Shown here in pieces: positions 1 to 9,000 of a stretch of 33,692 bases of DNA. Under the pieces are notes generated by a model, which was given only the letters and a program-made list of their open reading frames with translations, did no database searches and had not been told where the DNA came from. Both the position numbers and the translations under genes were made by a program. This DNA is from an uncultured Muribaculaceae bacterium (lineage in GTDB: Bacteria > Bacteroidota > Bacteroidia > Bacteroidales > Muribaculaceae). The DNA lies in NCBI GenBank assembly GCA_947178505.1, contig CAMWYR010000023.1, positions 1 through 33,692 of the forward strand. Reading direction: 5' to 3'. Within the stretch, counting starts at the first letter, position 1. Every line of letters begins with the position of its first letter.

Positions 1-850
1 TGTAAAGACCAGCCTCGGGAGCGTTTACACGTACACCCTGGAGGTTGTAGTAAACGGCGGGTACGTTCTCTTCAACAGTTACACCTGCTACGCCATCAGA
101 CTCAGCCCAGTCCGGCTTATTCTCATCGCTGGTTGCAAATACTGCGAAAATTGCACCTTCAAAGTCGAGGTTAAGATAGATGGTTCCATCGAAATCTTCG
201 GCTACTGTAAGGTTGCTACCTCCCTTGAAAAGCTCTGTCTCAACATCGAGGTCAATGGGCGAATCATCACCACCAACGTTTACTGCGTTCCAGAAAGCAT
301 CAGCGAATTTAAATGTATCGCCAGCAAGCAAAGTCTCAGGAACTTCAAGTGAGAAGACTTTCTCTTCTACAATAACTTTAAATTTCCAAGCATCCTCGAG
401 GCCGTCATTCAACCAGCCGTTTACATCACCACGGAGGTAAACATCGGGGAATGAAGTATCTATTTCACCTTCAGCCTTGATTGTGATGCTTTTAAGGTCA
501 CCAGATACTGTAACAGTATAGTTTCCTATACCCGCAGCCTCGATGTTAGCATCGCCAGCTACCAGAGTAGCGGCAACACCATCTTCAAGTTTAGCACCTC
601 CCTCAACAGTAAGAGCACCGCCGTTGAAGTCATCCCAGCTGCCCATAGCAGTTGAAATCTTGAACTGAGAAAGGTTTTCGAGTTCGAGAGTGTAAACGCC
701 ATCTGCATAATCGAACTCTACGGCGGCTTCAGGAGCCCAAGAGGGATTGAACGCCGGAGCTGCGCCGGTAGCGTAGAGGGGAGCACCATTCTGTGCGTTT
801 GCTGCGAGAGCCATCATGGCAGCAGCTGCAAGAGCGTAAAATTTCTTCAT
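1..850 (-). CDS. Secreted protein with SusE/F-like binding modules (3' end outside window)
   Basis: An open frame runs on the minus strand from the ATG at 850-848 off the left edge (283 codons visible, no stop). It starts with a Sec signal peptide (MKK, then an Ala/Met-rich core ending ALAANAQ). Two weakly similar beta-rich modules follow, roughly residues 40-125 and 133-245; the second opens with VYLRGDVNGW and contains TFKFADAFWNAVNVGG, the pattern of SusE/SusF-type starch-binding-like domains. From about residue 263 it reads VYYNLQGVRVNAPEAGLYI, which resembles the start of a type IX secretion C-terminal domain. The CotH-family protein at 30417-32537 shares both parts. Codons are rich in GCT, GTT, GTA and GGT, unlike the GC-rich neighbours, suggesting strong expression. 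Role inferred: exported glycan-binding or surface protein. It is separated from the Sus operon by a terminator and has its own promoter. Confidence 0.85.
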   Translation of the reverse strand, partial: MKKFYALAAAAMMALAANAQNGAPLYATGAAPAFNPSWAPEAAVEFDYADGVYTLELENLSQFKISTAMGSWDDFNGGALTVEGGAKLEDGVAATLVAGDANIEAAGIGNYTVTVSGDLKSITIKAEGEIDTSFPDVYLRGDVNGWLNDGLEDAWKFKVIVEEKVFSLEVPETLLAGDTFKFADAFWNAVNVGGDDSPIDLDVETELFKGGSNLTVAEDFDGTIYLNLDFEGAIFAVFATSDENKPDWAESDGVAGVTVEENVPAVYYNLQGVRVNAPEAGLY

Positions 851-1010
851 TGCTTTTTGTTTAGATTTTGGTTAAAGTATTTTAGTTAACAGTTTTCAGT
901 GGTAAGAGTCGAAGCGCTGAACGCGCCGATAAGCGTTAAGTCGGGGCCGCAATATGCTATTTGCCGAATTTCATGGGTGAGCGTTTCATGGCATTTTGCG
1001 CGCACTACTA

Positions 1011-1020
1011 TAAGCGCTTA
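1011..1020. promoter_or_regulatory. Palindrome TAAGCGCTTA at the predicted start of transcription
   Basis: A perfect 10-bp palindrome immediately downstream of the predicted transcription start of the 850..1 gene. Two related sequences lie further down the leader: TAAGCGTTAA (930-939) and GAAGCGCTGA (911-920). The arrangement could be an operator with partial half-sites, or early RNA structure. The sequence pattern is seen; the function is inferred. Confidence 0.35.
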
Positions 1021-1027
1021 ATCGGTG

Positions 1028-1058
1028 CAAATTTAACCAATATTTTTAAATTCCGCAA
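1028..1058 (-). promoter_or_regulatory. Bacteroidetes-type promoter for the 850..1 gene
   Basis: On the minus strand TTG (1058-1056) is followed after 20 bases by TAAATTTG (1035-1028), an exact match to the Bacteroidetes -33/-7 pattern (TTG, 19-21 bases, TAnnTTTG). Transcription would begin near 1021-1024 and leave a leader of about 170 bases. The palindrome TAAGCGCTTA (1011-1020) lies just inside the transcribed region. Confidence 0.7.
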
Positions 1059-1080
1059 TATTTTTAATAAAAAAATTTAA

Positions 1081-1290
1081 TGAAGTCATCTAAACTTTTT
1101 TGATGCGTGAATTTTTTAAGGAATACCACAGCGAACGCCGGATAGTTCCGGCCCTTCCAACTGGAACGGGCGTGTCAAATCTGCACAGAATGGATCAGAA
1201 ACTATCCCTCCATGCATTTGTGCGTTCTATGGTGAACCATCCCTTATACCTAAGAAATTTTCATGCTCTCGCCCTGTAAAAAAATTCAAT
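1081..1290. other. Intergenic stretch without a gene
   Basis: This is the middle of the gap between the promoter of the leftmost gene and the Sus-operon terminator. I see no frame with a credible start and length, and no RNA gene. The only structure is a small inverted repeat, GCCGGA-tagt-TCCGGC, near 1138-1153. Confidence 0.5.
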
Positions 1291-1332
1291 AAAAAAAATC
1301 CGGACCACTAATGCGATCCGGATTCTTTTTTT
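1291..1332 (-). terminator. Rho-independent terminator of the Sus-like operon
   Basis: Inverted repeat AATCCGGA (1297-1304) / TCCGGATT (1317-1324) with a 12-base loop, flanked by an A-run (1291-1298) and a T-run (1326-1332). Read on the minus strand this is a GC stem followed by U's, just after the stop of the last Sus gene at 1348. The flanking A/T runs would let it act in both directions. Confidence 0.85.
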
Positions 1333-1347
1333 ATTAAAGGATCTGAT

Positions 1348-2871
1348 TTACTTCTTCTTGAGGGTCAGAACGTAGGGCTGTGCCGAGAAGTTGAGCTCTA
1401 CATCGTATTTACCCTTCTCGACGCTGAGGTTCTCACCACCGTCCTGCTTGTTGACGTTGTAGAGGTGCTCACCCATCGTGTCGCTGATCGTCGTACCGCT
1501 GAAGCTGATATCCCAGTTCTTGTTGGCTGCGATCTTGAACTCACCATCTAGCTCTACATCTGAAACAGTCCAGGTCTTGTAGTCCTTAGAGGGTGTCAGG
1601 TCGACTGATGTTTCGTGGCTCCAGCCGTTGAAACCGCCGATGAGCGAGAGAGTCTCAAGGTAGGATACTTCGTATGTCTCCTCAACGAGGTTGACATTCA
1701 TCCAGAAGAGACCTGCTGCCTTAGTTGTCGTGCCGGGCACAACCGGAGTGTCGATGTTCTTCGTACCGGTAGCCGACATAGCGCCGCTCTGAGTGTAACC
1801 ATCCTCAGAAACTACAGGCTCTTCATCGGTAGCCTTGAACACAACCGTACCGTTGCGGTCGGGCTGACCTGCGATGATGAACGACTTGTTGAGCATCGAA
1901 ACGCCTGTGTAGTGGATGTAGTCGTTAGTGTAGAGCATCATTGCTGTGGTCGGGCGAGAAACAGTCGAGCCTGAGAGAGGCCAGAGGTTCTCAAGAGCGT
2001 AACCTACAGTATAGCCCCAGCTCTGAACGTTCACCGTAACGAGCACCGGACCGAAGATGTGGATCGCACCTGCAGCATACTCAGCGCCGAGACGGCCTTC
2101 GAGAATGCTTGAAGCAGAAGGATTACATCCGAGGAGACCGTCGGTGTTGCCGGCAACGACAGCTGACTCGGGAGCAAGCTTCCAGAGGTAGCCTTCGTCG
2201 GTAGTGGCAACTGCTTCGTCAACATTGATCTGCAGTGCAAATACGGGGTTGTCGTAAACGCTGACATCACCGAGGGTGTTGTTCATCTTGATAGCCTTGC
2301 TCATCTCCGGAGCACCACCTGCGCGGCAGGGCACGAGGTAATAAGCCTCCTCCATCACGACAGCAGGGTTGAGCGTAGTGACAGTATAGTGAGAATTGGG
2401 AGCGAAGAAAGCATCGAGACCGCCGAGACGCACGCGGGTTGTACCGCGCTCAGCGTATGCGGCGTAGCGTGCATACACATCGTACGTGCCGGGCTTCTTT
2501 GTGATGATTTCCTGGATTGCGCCGTTGATCACGTCGGGATTCATCATCACCTTGTCGCCTTCGAGTTCAGTAGCAAGAGTCACTGCATGAGCGAAGTCAG
2601 CAGTTTTTGCGAGCTCAACATCTACTGAGAGAGTATAATCTTCGGGGAAGTTAACGAGCTCGGTGACGTTTGCCACATTCACAAACTCGTTGGCTTCGTT
2701 ATATGTAACGAGGTTAACGGTAGCCTCGCCCTGTTCGAGCTGGATGCCTGAATTCTCAAACACCACAGGCTCGGGGTTGGTCTGGCCCGGAGGATTCGGG
2801 AGATCGAAGTTCTCACACGACGCCATCGCCAGAGTCAGAGCTATTGCTGATATGAATTTGATAGTTTTCAT
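1348..2871 (-). CDS. SusE/SusF-family outer-membrane lipoprotein
   Basis: 507 residues with a lipoprotein signal (MKTIKF..., lipobox LAMASC, Cys19), so probably anchored in the outer membrane facing outward. An N-terminal SusE-like region (about 35-170, with PGTYDVYARYAAYAERGTT) is followed by binding-type modules. The last module (about 405-507) has LSLIGGFNGWSHET, then EFKIAANKNWDISFSG and a C-terminal KYDVELNFSAQPYVLTLKKK. That is the arrangement of SusE/SusF starch-binding proteins, which hold glycan for the SusC/D transporter; the ligand here is unknown. It is last in the operon, 82 bases after the preceding gene, across a GC-rich hairpin, and is followed by a terminator. Family call strong, ligand unassigned. 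Confidence 0.85.
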   Translation of the reverse strand: MKTIKFISAIALTLAMASCENFDLPNPPGQTNPEPVVFENSGIQLEQGEATVNLVTYNEANEFVNVANVTELVNFPEDYTLSVDVELAKTADFAHAVTLATELEGDKVMMNPDVINGAIQEIITKKPGTYDVYARYAAYAERGTTRVRLGGLDAFFAPNSHYTVTTLNPAVVMEEAYYLVPCRAGGAPEMSKAIKMNNTLGDVSVYDNPVFALQINVDEAVATTDEGYLWKLAPESAVVAGNTDGLLGCNPSASSILEGRLGAEYAAGAIHIFGPVLVTVNVQSWGYTVGYALENLWPLSGSTVSRPTTAMMLYTNDYIHYTGVSMLNKSFIIAGQPDRNGTVVFKATDEEPVVSEDGYTQSGAMSATGTKNIDTPVVPGTTTKAAGLFWMNVNLVEETYEVSYLETLSLIGGFNGWSHETSVDLTPSKDYKTWTVSDVELDGEFKIAANKNWDISFSGTTISDTMGEHLYNVNKQDGGENLSVEKGKYDVELNFSAQPYVLTLKKK

Positions 2872-2900
2872 AGGTCTGTTTTACTGATTTTAGTTTTAGG

Positions 2901-2947
2901 CTTCCCCGCCGGGGAGCCACCTGCTGCGGCAGCTCCCGCCGGGGAGG
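2901..2947. repeat. GC-rich composite hairpin within the Sus operon
   Basis: The 82-base gap between the two SusE/F-type genes contains TCCCCGCCGGGGAG (2903-2916) and TCCCGCCGGGGAG (2934-2946). They are near-identical direct copies, each almost self-complementary. Between them GGAGC/GCTCC and CTGC/GCAG segments can also pair on the transcript. There is no T-run, so a simple terminator is unlikely; mRNA stabilisation or partial attenuation between genes is possible. Confidence 0.6.
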
Positions 2948-2953
2948 ATGGCA

Positions 2954-4015
2954 TCATTCACCGAATTTGGGCTCGCGACCGGTGAAGGTCACTTCGTGGA
3001 ACCCTTCGTGGATATAGATCTGGAGTGAAGTGAGGTCAAACACGATTGTTGCAGGAGTCGGCGTCGATACCCAGATACCCCAGTTACCGAGACCCTGAGC
3101 CACAACCGGACCGGCATAACCGGAGCCGAAGAACTTATCCTGGATCGGCAGAGAGTAGAAGTCGCCCTCAGCTGAACCATAAGAAGCAGTCGGAACCCAA
3201 CCAAGGAGATCGGTCATGATACGGAACTGAGATGTATCGTCAACGTTCTCCATGTCGGGAGTCTCGCTCTTAGGCATGATGTTGAACCGGCCGACATAAA
3301 TCTTCTCACCGATCATGTTATCGGGCTCATAGAGACGGAAGTTCTCATAGAGCGAGTAGTTGCTTGCCGAGGGAGCGGTGAAGGCATTATCAACACCGGT
3401 CTCGGGGTTGGCAACATTACCGAGGATGTAAACCCATCCCGGGAGACGCTCTGCATACTGCACCTTAACGGCGTTGTAAGAAACGACATTGCTCGATACA
3501 ATTGAAGAGTTGGCGATGCCGGGGATGCTGCACACCGCGCGGAAGTAAGCCTTCTGCGGAGTTGTGGCGAGAGTTGAAGCATCAAACGCATCCTTATCGT
3601 TGAGCACGCCTGCCACAGTCTGAAGGGCGATGCCGAGATCGTAGGTCTTGAATGTCATCGCCGCTGATGCGGGAGTGGAGTTCTCGAGAAGAACTGACTT
3701 GCCGCTTACAGCCTTGTAAGACACGTCTCCGGTCGCCTCATCGATCACCTTCTCTACCGGACACTCGGGATCAAGCGATACGAATGCCGCATAGGAGCAG
3801 ATAGCCGAGTAACCGTAATCAGGCTGAGAGCAGAAAAGATTGAATGTCGCAGCGTCGGTAAGATCGTCGCTTGTCTCGAACTCGACGTTCTGAAGAGCAG
3901 GAGTCGAAACAATGAAGTCGGTCGGCACATGGAACTTCGGATCTTCCTCCTGGCTGCAGGAAGTGAATCCGAGCGCCAAAGCTGCCATTCCTAATATGAT
4001 TGAAATCTTTTTCAT
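2954..4015 (-). CDS. SusE-like surface lipoprotein
   Basis: 353 residues with lipobox GFTSC (Cys20), followed by SQEEDP, an acidic stretch like the lipoprotein export signal that sends Bacteroidetes lipoproteins to the cell surface. Residues 30-180 fit a SusE N-terminal domain (VPTDFIVSTPALQNVEFETS, later FRAVCSIPGIANSSIVSSN). Residues about 195-340 form a binding-like module: WVYILGNVANPETG, then FRIMTDLLGW, GNWGIWVSTP and ATIVFDLTSLQIYIH. By position (third in a susC-susD-X-Y operon) it is a SusE counterpart that binds glycan at the surface. It starts 38 bases after the SusD stop. Substrate cannot be read from the sequence. Confidence 0.82.
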   Translation of the reverse strand: MKKISIILGMAALALGFTSCSQEEDPKFHVPTDFIVSTPALQNVEFETSDDLTDAATFNLFCSQPDYGYSAICSYAAFVSLDPECPVEKVIDEATGDVSYKAVSGKSVLLENSTPASAAMTFKTYDLGIALQTVAGVLNDKDAFDASTLATTPQKAYFRAVCSIPGIANSSIVSSNVVSYNAVKVQYAERLPGWVYILGNVANPETGVDNAFTAPSASNYSLYENFRLYEPDNMIGEKIYVGRFNIMPKSETPDMENVDDTSQFRIMTDLLGWVPTASYGSAEGDFYSLPIQDKFFGSGYAGPVVAQGLGNWGIWVSTPTPATIVFDLTSLQIYIHEGFHEVTFTGREPKFGE

Positions 4016-4053
4016 TTGTTCTGAAAGTTTTTGGTGTGTTTATACCTTTCCTA

Positions 4054-5997
4054 TCAATAGCCGGGCATCTGCTGCAGGCTTGAAGTAGTGAGCACACGGG
4101 TGGGGATAGGATAGCTCTTGGTGTATTCGGGAAGGTTCGTACCGTTCTGAATTCCACCCTTCCAGTTCCAGGTGTAGCCGGTGCACCACTGGTTCCAGCG
4201 GATGAGGTCGGTGCGGCGGGTGCACTCCTGATAGAGCTCGCGGCAACGCTCGTCGCGGAGGTCGTTCATGTTGAGTGAAGTCCAGGGAGTGTAGTTGTCG
4301 CCGTAAGCACGCTCACGGATGTAGTTGACATACTTCACGGCCTCCGCCTGGCTGCCGCCGCCACCCTGGAGGATAGCCTCAGCGGCCATCAGATATACTT
4401 CCGAAAGACGGAGCATAGCATAGTCACCACCTACGGCACCACCGTTCTTGGTCGGGATGTCTGCGCTGGCAGCATAGTCGATCTGACCGTTAACGTCGAA
4501 TACCCAGTTGTTGTACTTCTTGGCGATGTAACCGTTCTTACCCCAGTCGTCGCCGAGGAGCGAGATGTTGGATACGGGGAAGCCTTCGGCTGATGTGCAC
4601 CAGAGAGCAACGCGGTAGTCGGGGCTGACGCTCATGTCAGTGTCGCTCCAGGTGAACTTGTTGACGAATGTCTCACGGGCAACCATACACTTCCAGCCTT
4701 CGGAGCTGTTGACCCATTCGCTTGCCATGTGGCCGTTAGCCATAGGATCGAATGAGTAGGCTACGCCTGCTACATACTTGCTCACGACTGTCTGCCATGC
4801 CGTCTTGTTGTCGTTGTTTGCATCATTGTAACGTGCAAGGGCTGCAGCTGCATCGGCAGCATTTTCAAAGTACTGATAGATGTGGCGCGTGCCGTCCTCA
4901 TCCTCGAAGAGGAGAGCCTCACCGGTCAAGTCCTTGTAGTTAGGATCGGTTGTCGGACAGGGAATGGTTACTGACGTACCATTGCTGCCGCTCCAGCCTG
5001 CGATCATGAACGTTGCGCCGCCCCAGCTTTCAAGGTTGTTTATGAGCTGACCTTCGGCATCGTTATATTTCGACGCGGGAATTGTCCAGATGATCTCATT
5101 GACGCCACCAGCCTGGTTGCCGAGGGCAAACTGGTCGTTGTTGGCGCCGAAGATTGAGAGATATGTGGGCGCAAGACCATTGCCAAACTTTCCGCCGTGA
5201 CCGAGACGGTCGATTACGGCCTTCGAATGCTCATAGCACTTTGCATAGTCGTTGCGGCCTGCGAACACCTCGCCGTTGAGATAGATCTTAGCGAGAATTG
5301 CCTCAGCAGCGTCAACGCCTACGTAAGCGTAGTGGTAGTCGTTGAGCAAGTTGGCCTGCTTGTATTCAGCCACTACGTTCTCAAGGTCGGAAGTGACATG
5401 AGCGTAAACCACGTCACGACCCGGCTGTGAGAAATCGCCGCCGATCGGAGTAGTCTCGTCAGCGTAGGGAGGATTCGAGTAGAACGACATCATGTAGAAG
5501 TAGCAGGCGCCACGGAGAATGCGGGCCTGGCGCAGATATTCCTGCGCACGCTTCTGGCCTGCCTCGTCAAGATTGAACTTGCCGTTGTTGACGCTCGTGA
5601 TGAAGTCGTTGCAAAGCGCGATATTGATTACAAGACGCGAGTAGAAACCCATTGAAGCGGGAAGTTCGGGGTTAGCGTAGCCATAGTTGAGGCGGCCGAA
5701 CTTCTCGGGGTCCCAGAGCCAGCAGGCCTCGTCGGTCGGCATACACTCAGCCGTGAAGAGGGCACGCTGGAACACTGCCATACCGCCGTCGAAGTCGTGA
5801 ACGGGTGAATTACCGTTCGGACCCTGCGTAGCGAAGTTCAGATAGATATCGGCAAACACCTGATCCATCTCGTTGCTGACATCTGTCTTCTCACTCGGAT
5901 CTACCGGGCTCATGTCGAGGTCGCCCACGCATGAGGTGGTGCCGAGAAGAGCCGCAGCCACTCCGAATGAAAGAAATATCTTATTGAATGTTTTCAT
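4054..5997 (-). CDS. susD-like: SusD/RagB-family nutrient-uptake lipoprotein
   Basis: 647 residues with lipobox LGTTSC (Cys23). The N-terminal part has the usual SusD helical TPR-like region, including RAQEYLRQARILRGACYFYMM and AAEAILAKIYLNGEV. The C-terminal part has YAMLRLSEVYLMAAEAI and LRDERCRELYQECTRRTDLIRWNQW, the family's conserved block, and ends YPIPTRVLTTSS...PGY. It is somewhat longer than most SusD proteins (about 500-600). SusD proteins sit as a lid on the SusC barrel and capture the substrate. The gene starts 33 bases after susC stops, so the two are surely co-transcribed. Family call very strong; substrate unknown because no enzyme gene is adjacent. Confidence 0.95.
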   Translation of the reverse strand: MKTFNKIFLSFGVAAALLGTTSCVGDLDMSPVDPSEKTDVSNEMDQVFADIYLNFATQGPNGNSPVHDFDGGMAVFQRALFTAECMPTDEACWLWDPEKFGRLNYGYANPELPASMGFYSRLVINIALCNDFITSVNNGKFNLDEAGQKRAQEYLRQARILRGACYFYMMSFYSNPPYADETTPIGGDFSQPGRDVVYAHVTSDLENVVAEYKQANLLNDYHYAYVGVDAAEAILAKIYLNGEVFAGRNDYAKCYEHSKAVIDRLGHGGKFGNGLAPTYLSIFGANNDQFALGNQAGGVNEIIWTIPASKYNDAEGQLINNLESWGGATFMIAGWSGSNGTSVTIPCPTTDPNYKDLTGEALLFEDEDGTRHIYQYFENAADAAAALARYNDANNDNKTAWQTVVSKYVAGVAYSFDPMANGHMASEWVNSSEGWKCMVARETFVNKFTWSDTDMSVSPDYRVALWCTSAEGFPVSNISLLGDDWGKNGYIAKKYNNWVFDVNGQIDYAASADIPTKNGGAVGGDYAMLRLSEVYLMAAEAILQGGGGSQAEAVKYVNYIRERAYGDNYTPWTSLNMNDLRDERCRELYQECTRRTDLIRWNQWCTGYTWNWKGGIQNGTNLPEYTKSYPIPTRVLTTSSLQQMPGY

Positions 5998-6030
5998 ATT
6001 GATGTTCTATTCTTTGGTTAGATGAAAAGA

Positions 6031-9000
6031 TTAGAATGTGGCCACTACACCGAGTGAAACGGTGATAGGACGCGGATACGGGCTGCTCTGGAGACCGCCG
6101 AATTCCTCAGGATCAAGACCGGTGAACTTGGTGATGACGAAAGGATTCTGCACTGCACCGAAGATGCGGAGAGTCATCTGGCCATCGATAAGATCGCGGA
6201 ATGTGTAACCCAGTGTGATGTTGTCGCAGCGGAGGAACGATGCGTTCTCTACGAAGTAGCTTGACAACGGAAGGAGCGTACCTGAAGACTGGTTGTAGAA
6301 CAACGGACGGTCGGCGAGAAGGTTAGAGAGCTGATACTGAGCGGCTGCGATGTTGTAGACGCGGCTATTGTCGTATCCGAGCTTATTGTAGACATAGTTG
6401 CCGAGAGATGCACGGAGTGAGATACCGAGGTCCCAGTTCTTCCACTGGAAGTTGTTGTTCCATGTCATAGTCACCTTCGGGTCGCGGGAATGATACTCGA
6501 TCTTATCAAGAGCATCGATCACGCCGTCGCCATTCTGGTCAACATACTGATTTTCGATCGGGTCGCCGTTAGAGTCGTAAACCTGCTCGTAAACCATGAA
6601 AGTGTAAGCAGGCTTGCCTACGATGTGGTATGCGACGTCGTAAGAACCTGTGCCGCCGGTAGAAAGCGCTACTACGCTTGTACCGCCCTGGAGCTCAGTG
6701 ATCTTGTTGCGGTTCCAGCCGATGTTGTAAGAAGTGTTCCATGTGAAGTTTTCTGTAACAACAGGCTTAGCCGAGATTGTGGCCTCGACACCGACGTTGC
6801 GCATCGAACCGATGTTGTTCCACATCATGTTCTCAGTGTTCATAGCGCCCGTGGGCACGTAAGAGAGAAGGTCGGTAGTGTTGCGGAGGTACCAGTCAAG
6901 AGCAAGCGAGATGCGGTTGTTCATGAAGCCCATGTCGATACCGACGTTCCATGTAGTAGTTGTCTCCCACTTCAGGTTGGGGTTGTAAGCCTGGGGGAAG
7001 AGGGGGTTGAGCCAGCCACCGTTGTAACCGGGATAACGGTTACCGTTGGTGTAGGAGTCAGTGTACTTCGCGATGTAGGGGAAGTACTGGTCCATTTCCT
7101 GCTGACCAGTCTGACCCCAGCCGAGACGGAGCTTGAAGTCGTTAAGCCAGCCCTGTGCGCTCTCCATGAACTTCATGTTGTTGATCTTCCAGCCGAGAGC
7201 GAGAGCCGGGAAGATACCCCAGCGGTTGTCTTTAGAGAAACGTGAAGAACCGTCACCACGGAGAGTGAAAGTCAGAAGGTAAGCATCGTCGAAGATGTAG
7301 TTGATACGGCCGAAGAACGACACGAGCTGATTCTGCTGAGCCCAGCGGCTTACAGGCGCGTTACCGTAGCTGTTGCCGATGTGAGCCTCAGTAGCCTGAT
7401 CGGGCACGAGGTTGTAAGTGCCACCCTGATAGATAGAAGTCCAGGTGTTCTCAAAACCGAGGGTAGTGATGTAGCCCTTCGAACGGCCATGATAGTCGAA
7501 ACGCTGCCAGTCGTAACCGACGGTCACGTCAAGGTCAGACTTAGCTGCCTCGAAATACTTCTTATAGTTGATGTAGAAGTCGAGGAGGGTGTTGCGCTGG
7601 AGCTCATACCAGTTGCTGCGTGAGCCGGCACCGTCGAGATAGTTGCCGCGCCATGCCTGGATTGAGTTCTGGGCGATGTCGGTGTTGCTCCAGTTCTTCG
7701 ATACCTGATAACCGAGGTTGAGGTTGAAGTGGAGTTCCGGACACCAGTAGAGAGCATAATCGAGCTGGAGGTTGCCGACAGAAGAAAGAGTCTTACCGAT
7801 AGCACGCGCATCCATGAGCTCCTGCACGGGGTTCTGGCTTGCGTTGGTCTCGGGCTGACCGTTCGAACGAACCACATTGTAGTAACCGTTGAACATCGTC
7901 ATGCCTGTGGGGCCTTCAGTGGGATAGTCGAAGCGGACGGGATAGAGAGGAGCCATACCGATGGCAGAACCGATACCGCCCTGAGCCTGCTGCGAGCGGA
8001 CGTACGTACCGCTTGCGTTGGCGGTCACTGAGAGCTGGTCGTTGAAGAACTTCGGAGTCAGCGTGAAGCCTGCGGTGGTACGCTGCATGTCGGAAGTCTT
8101 GAGGATACCCTTGTTGTCGGTCCACGATGCGTTCACACGATAGGGAAGCACACCTGCAGAACCGCCGACGCTGAGTGAGTAGTCCTGAGAGAATGTAGTG
8201 CGGAGCACTTCCTTCTGCCAGTCTGTGTTATAATAATGAACGTTGCCTTCCTCGTCAACAGTCTGAAGCGAGTTGAGAAGAGCCTTAGCGTCGTCGGCAC
8301 CATACTGGTTGTAGATAGCCGAGATCTCATCAGCATTCATCATGTCGAGGGTGTTGCGCGGAGTGTTCACGTGCCAGTTGGCTGCGAAGTTCACCTGCGG
8401 ACGGCCCTTCTTACCCTTCTTGGTAGTGATGATGATCACACCGTTAGATGCACGCGAACCGTAGATTGCGGTAGCAGATGCATCCTTAAGGATGGTCATT
8501 GATTCGATATTCTGGGGGTTGAGCATCGTGAGGGCGTTCGTGCCACCGGCGTTAGACTGGTTGGTCTGGGGCACACCGTCGATCACGATGAGCGGGTTGT
8601 TGGAAGCAGAAAGCGACGAACCACCACGGATACGGATGTTTGCGTTACCTGTGGGGTCACCACCGGAGGTAGTAACGACCACACCGGGGCTCGCACCTAC
8701 GAGCAGGTCCTGAGCCGAAGTCGAGATACCGGCATCGATGTCGTCGGGAGTCACGATCGCAACCGAACCGGTGGCGTCAGACTTCTTAACCGAACCGTAA
8801 CCGATCACGACAGTCTCGGCAAGAAGCGTGTGGTTCTGTTTCATGACAATGTCAAGGTGCGTCTTTCCGGCCACGGGCACTTCCATGGGGTCGTAGCCTA
8901 CGTAGCTCACCACTAGAACCGCATTTGAAGGAACATGGATGGTGAAGTTACCGTCAATGTCGGCCGACACGCCGTTGGTCGTGCCTTTCTCCATTACGGT

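Noticed and set aside
6490..7245. 251-codon plus-strand frame inside the susC gene
   Set aside because: It is antisense to conserved barrel sequence of the SusC-like protein; no signal, motif or promoter.
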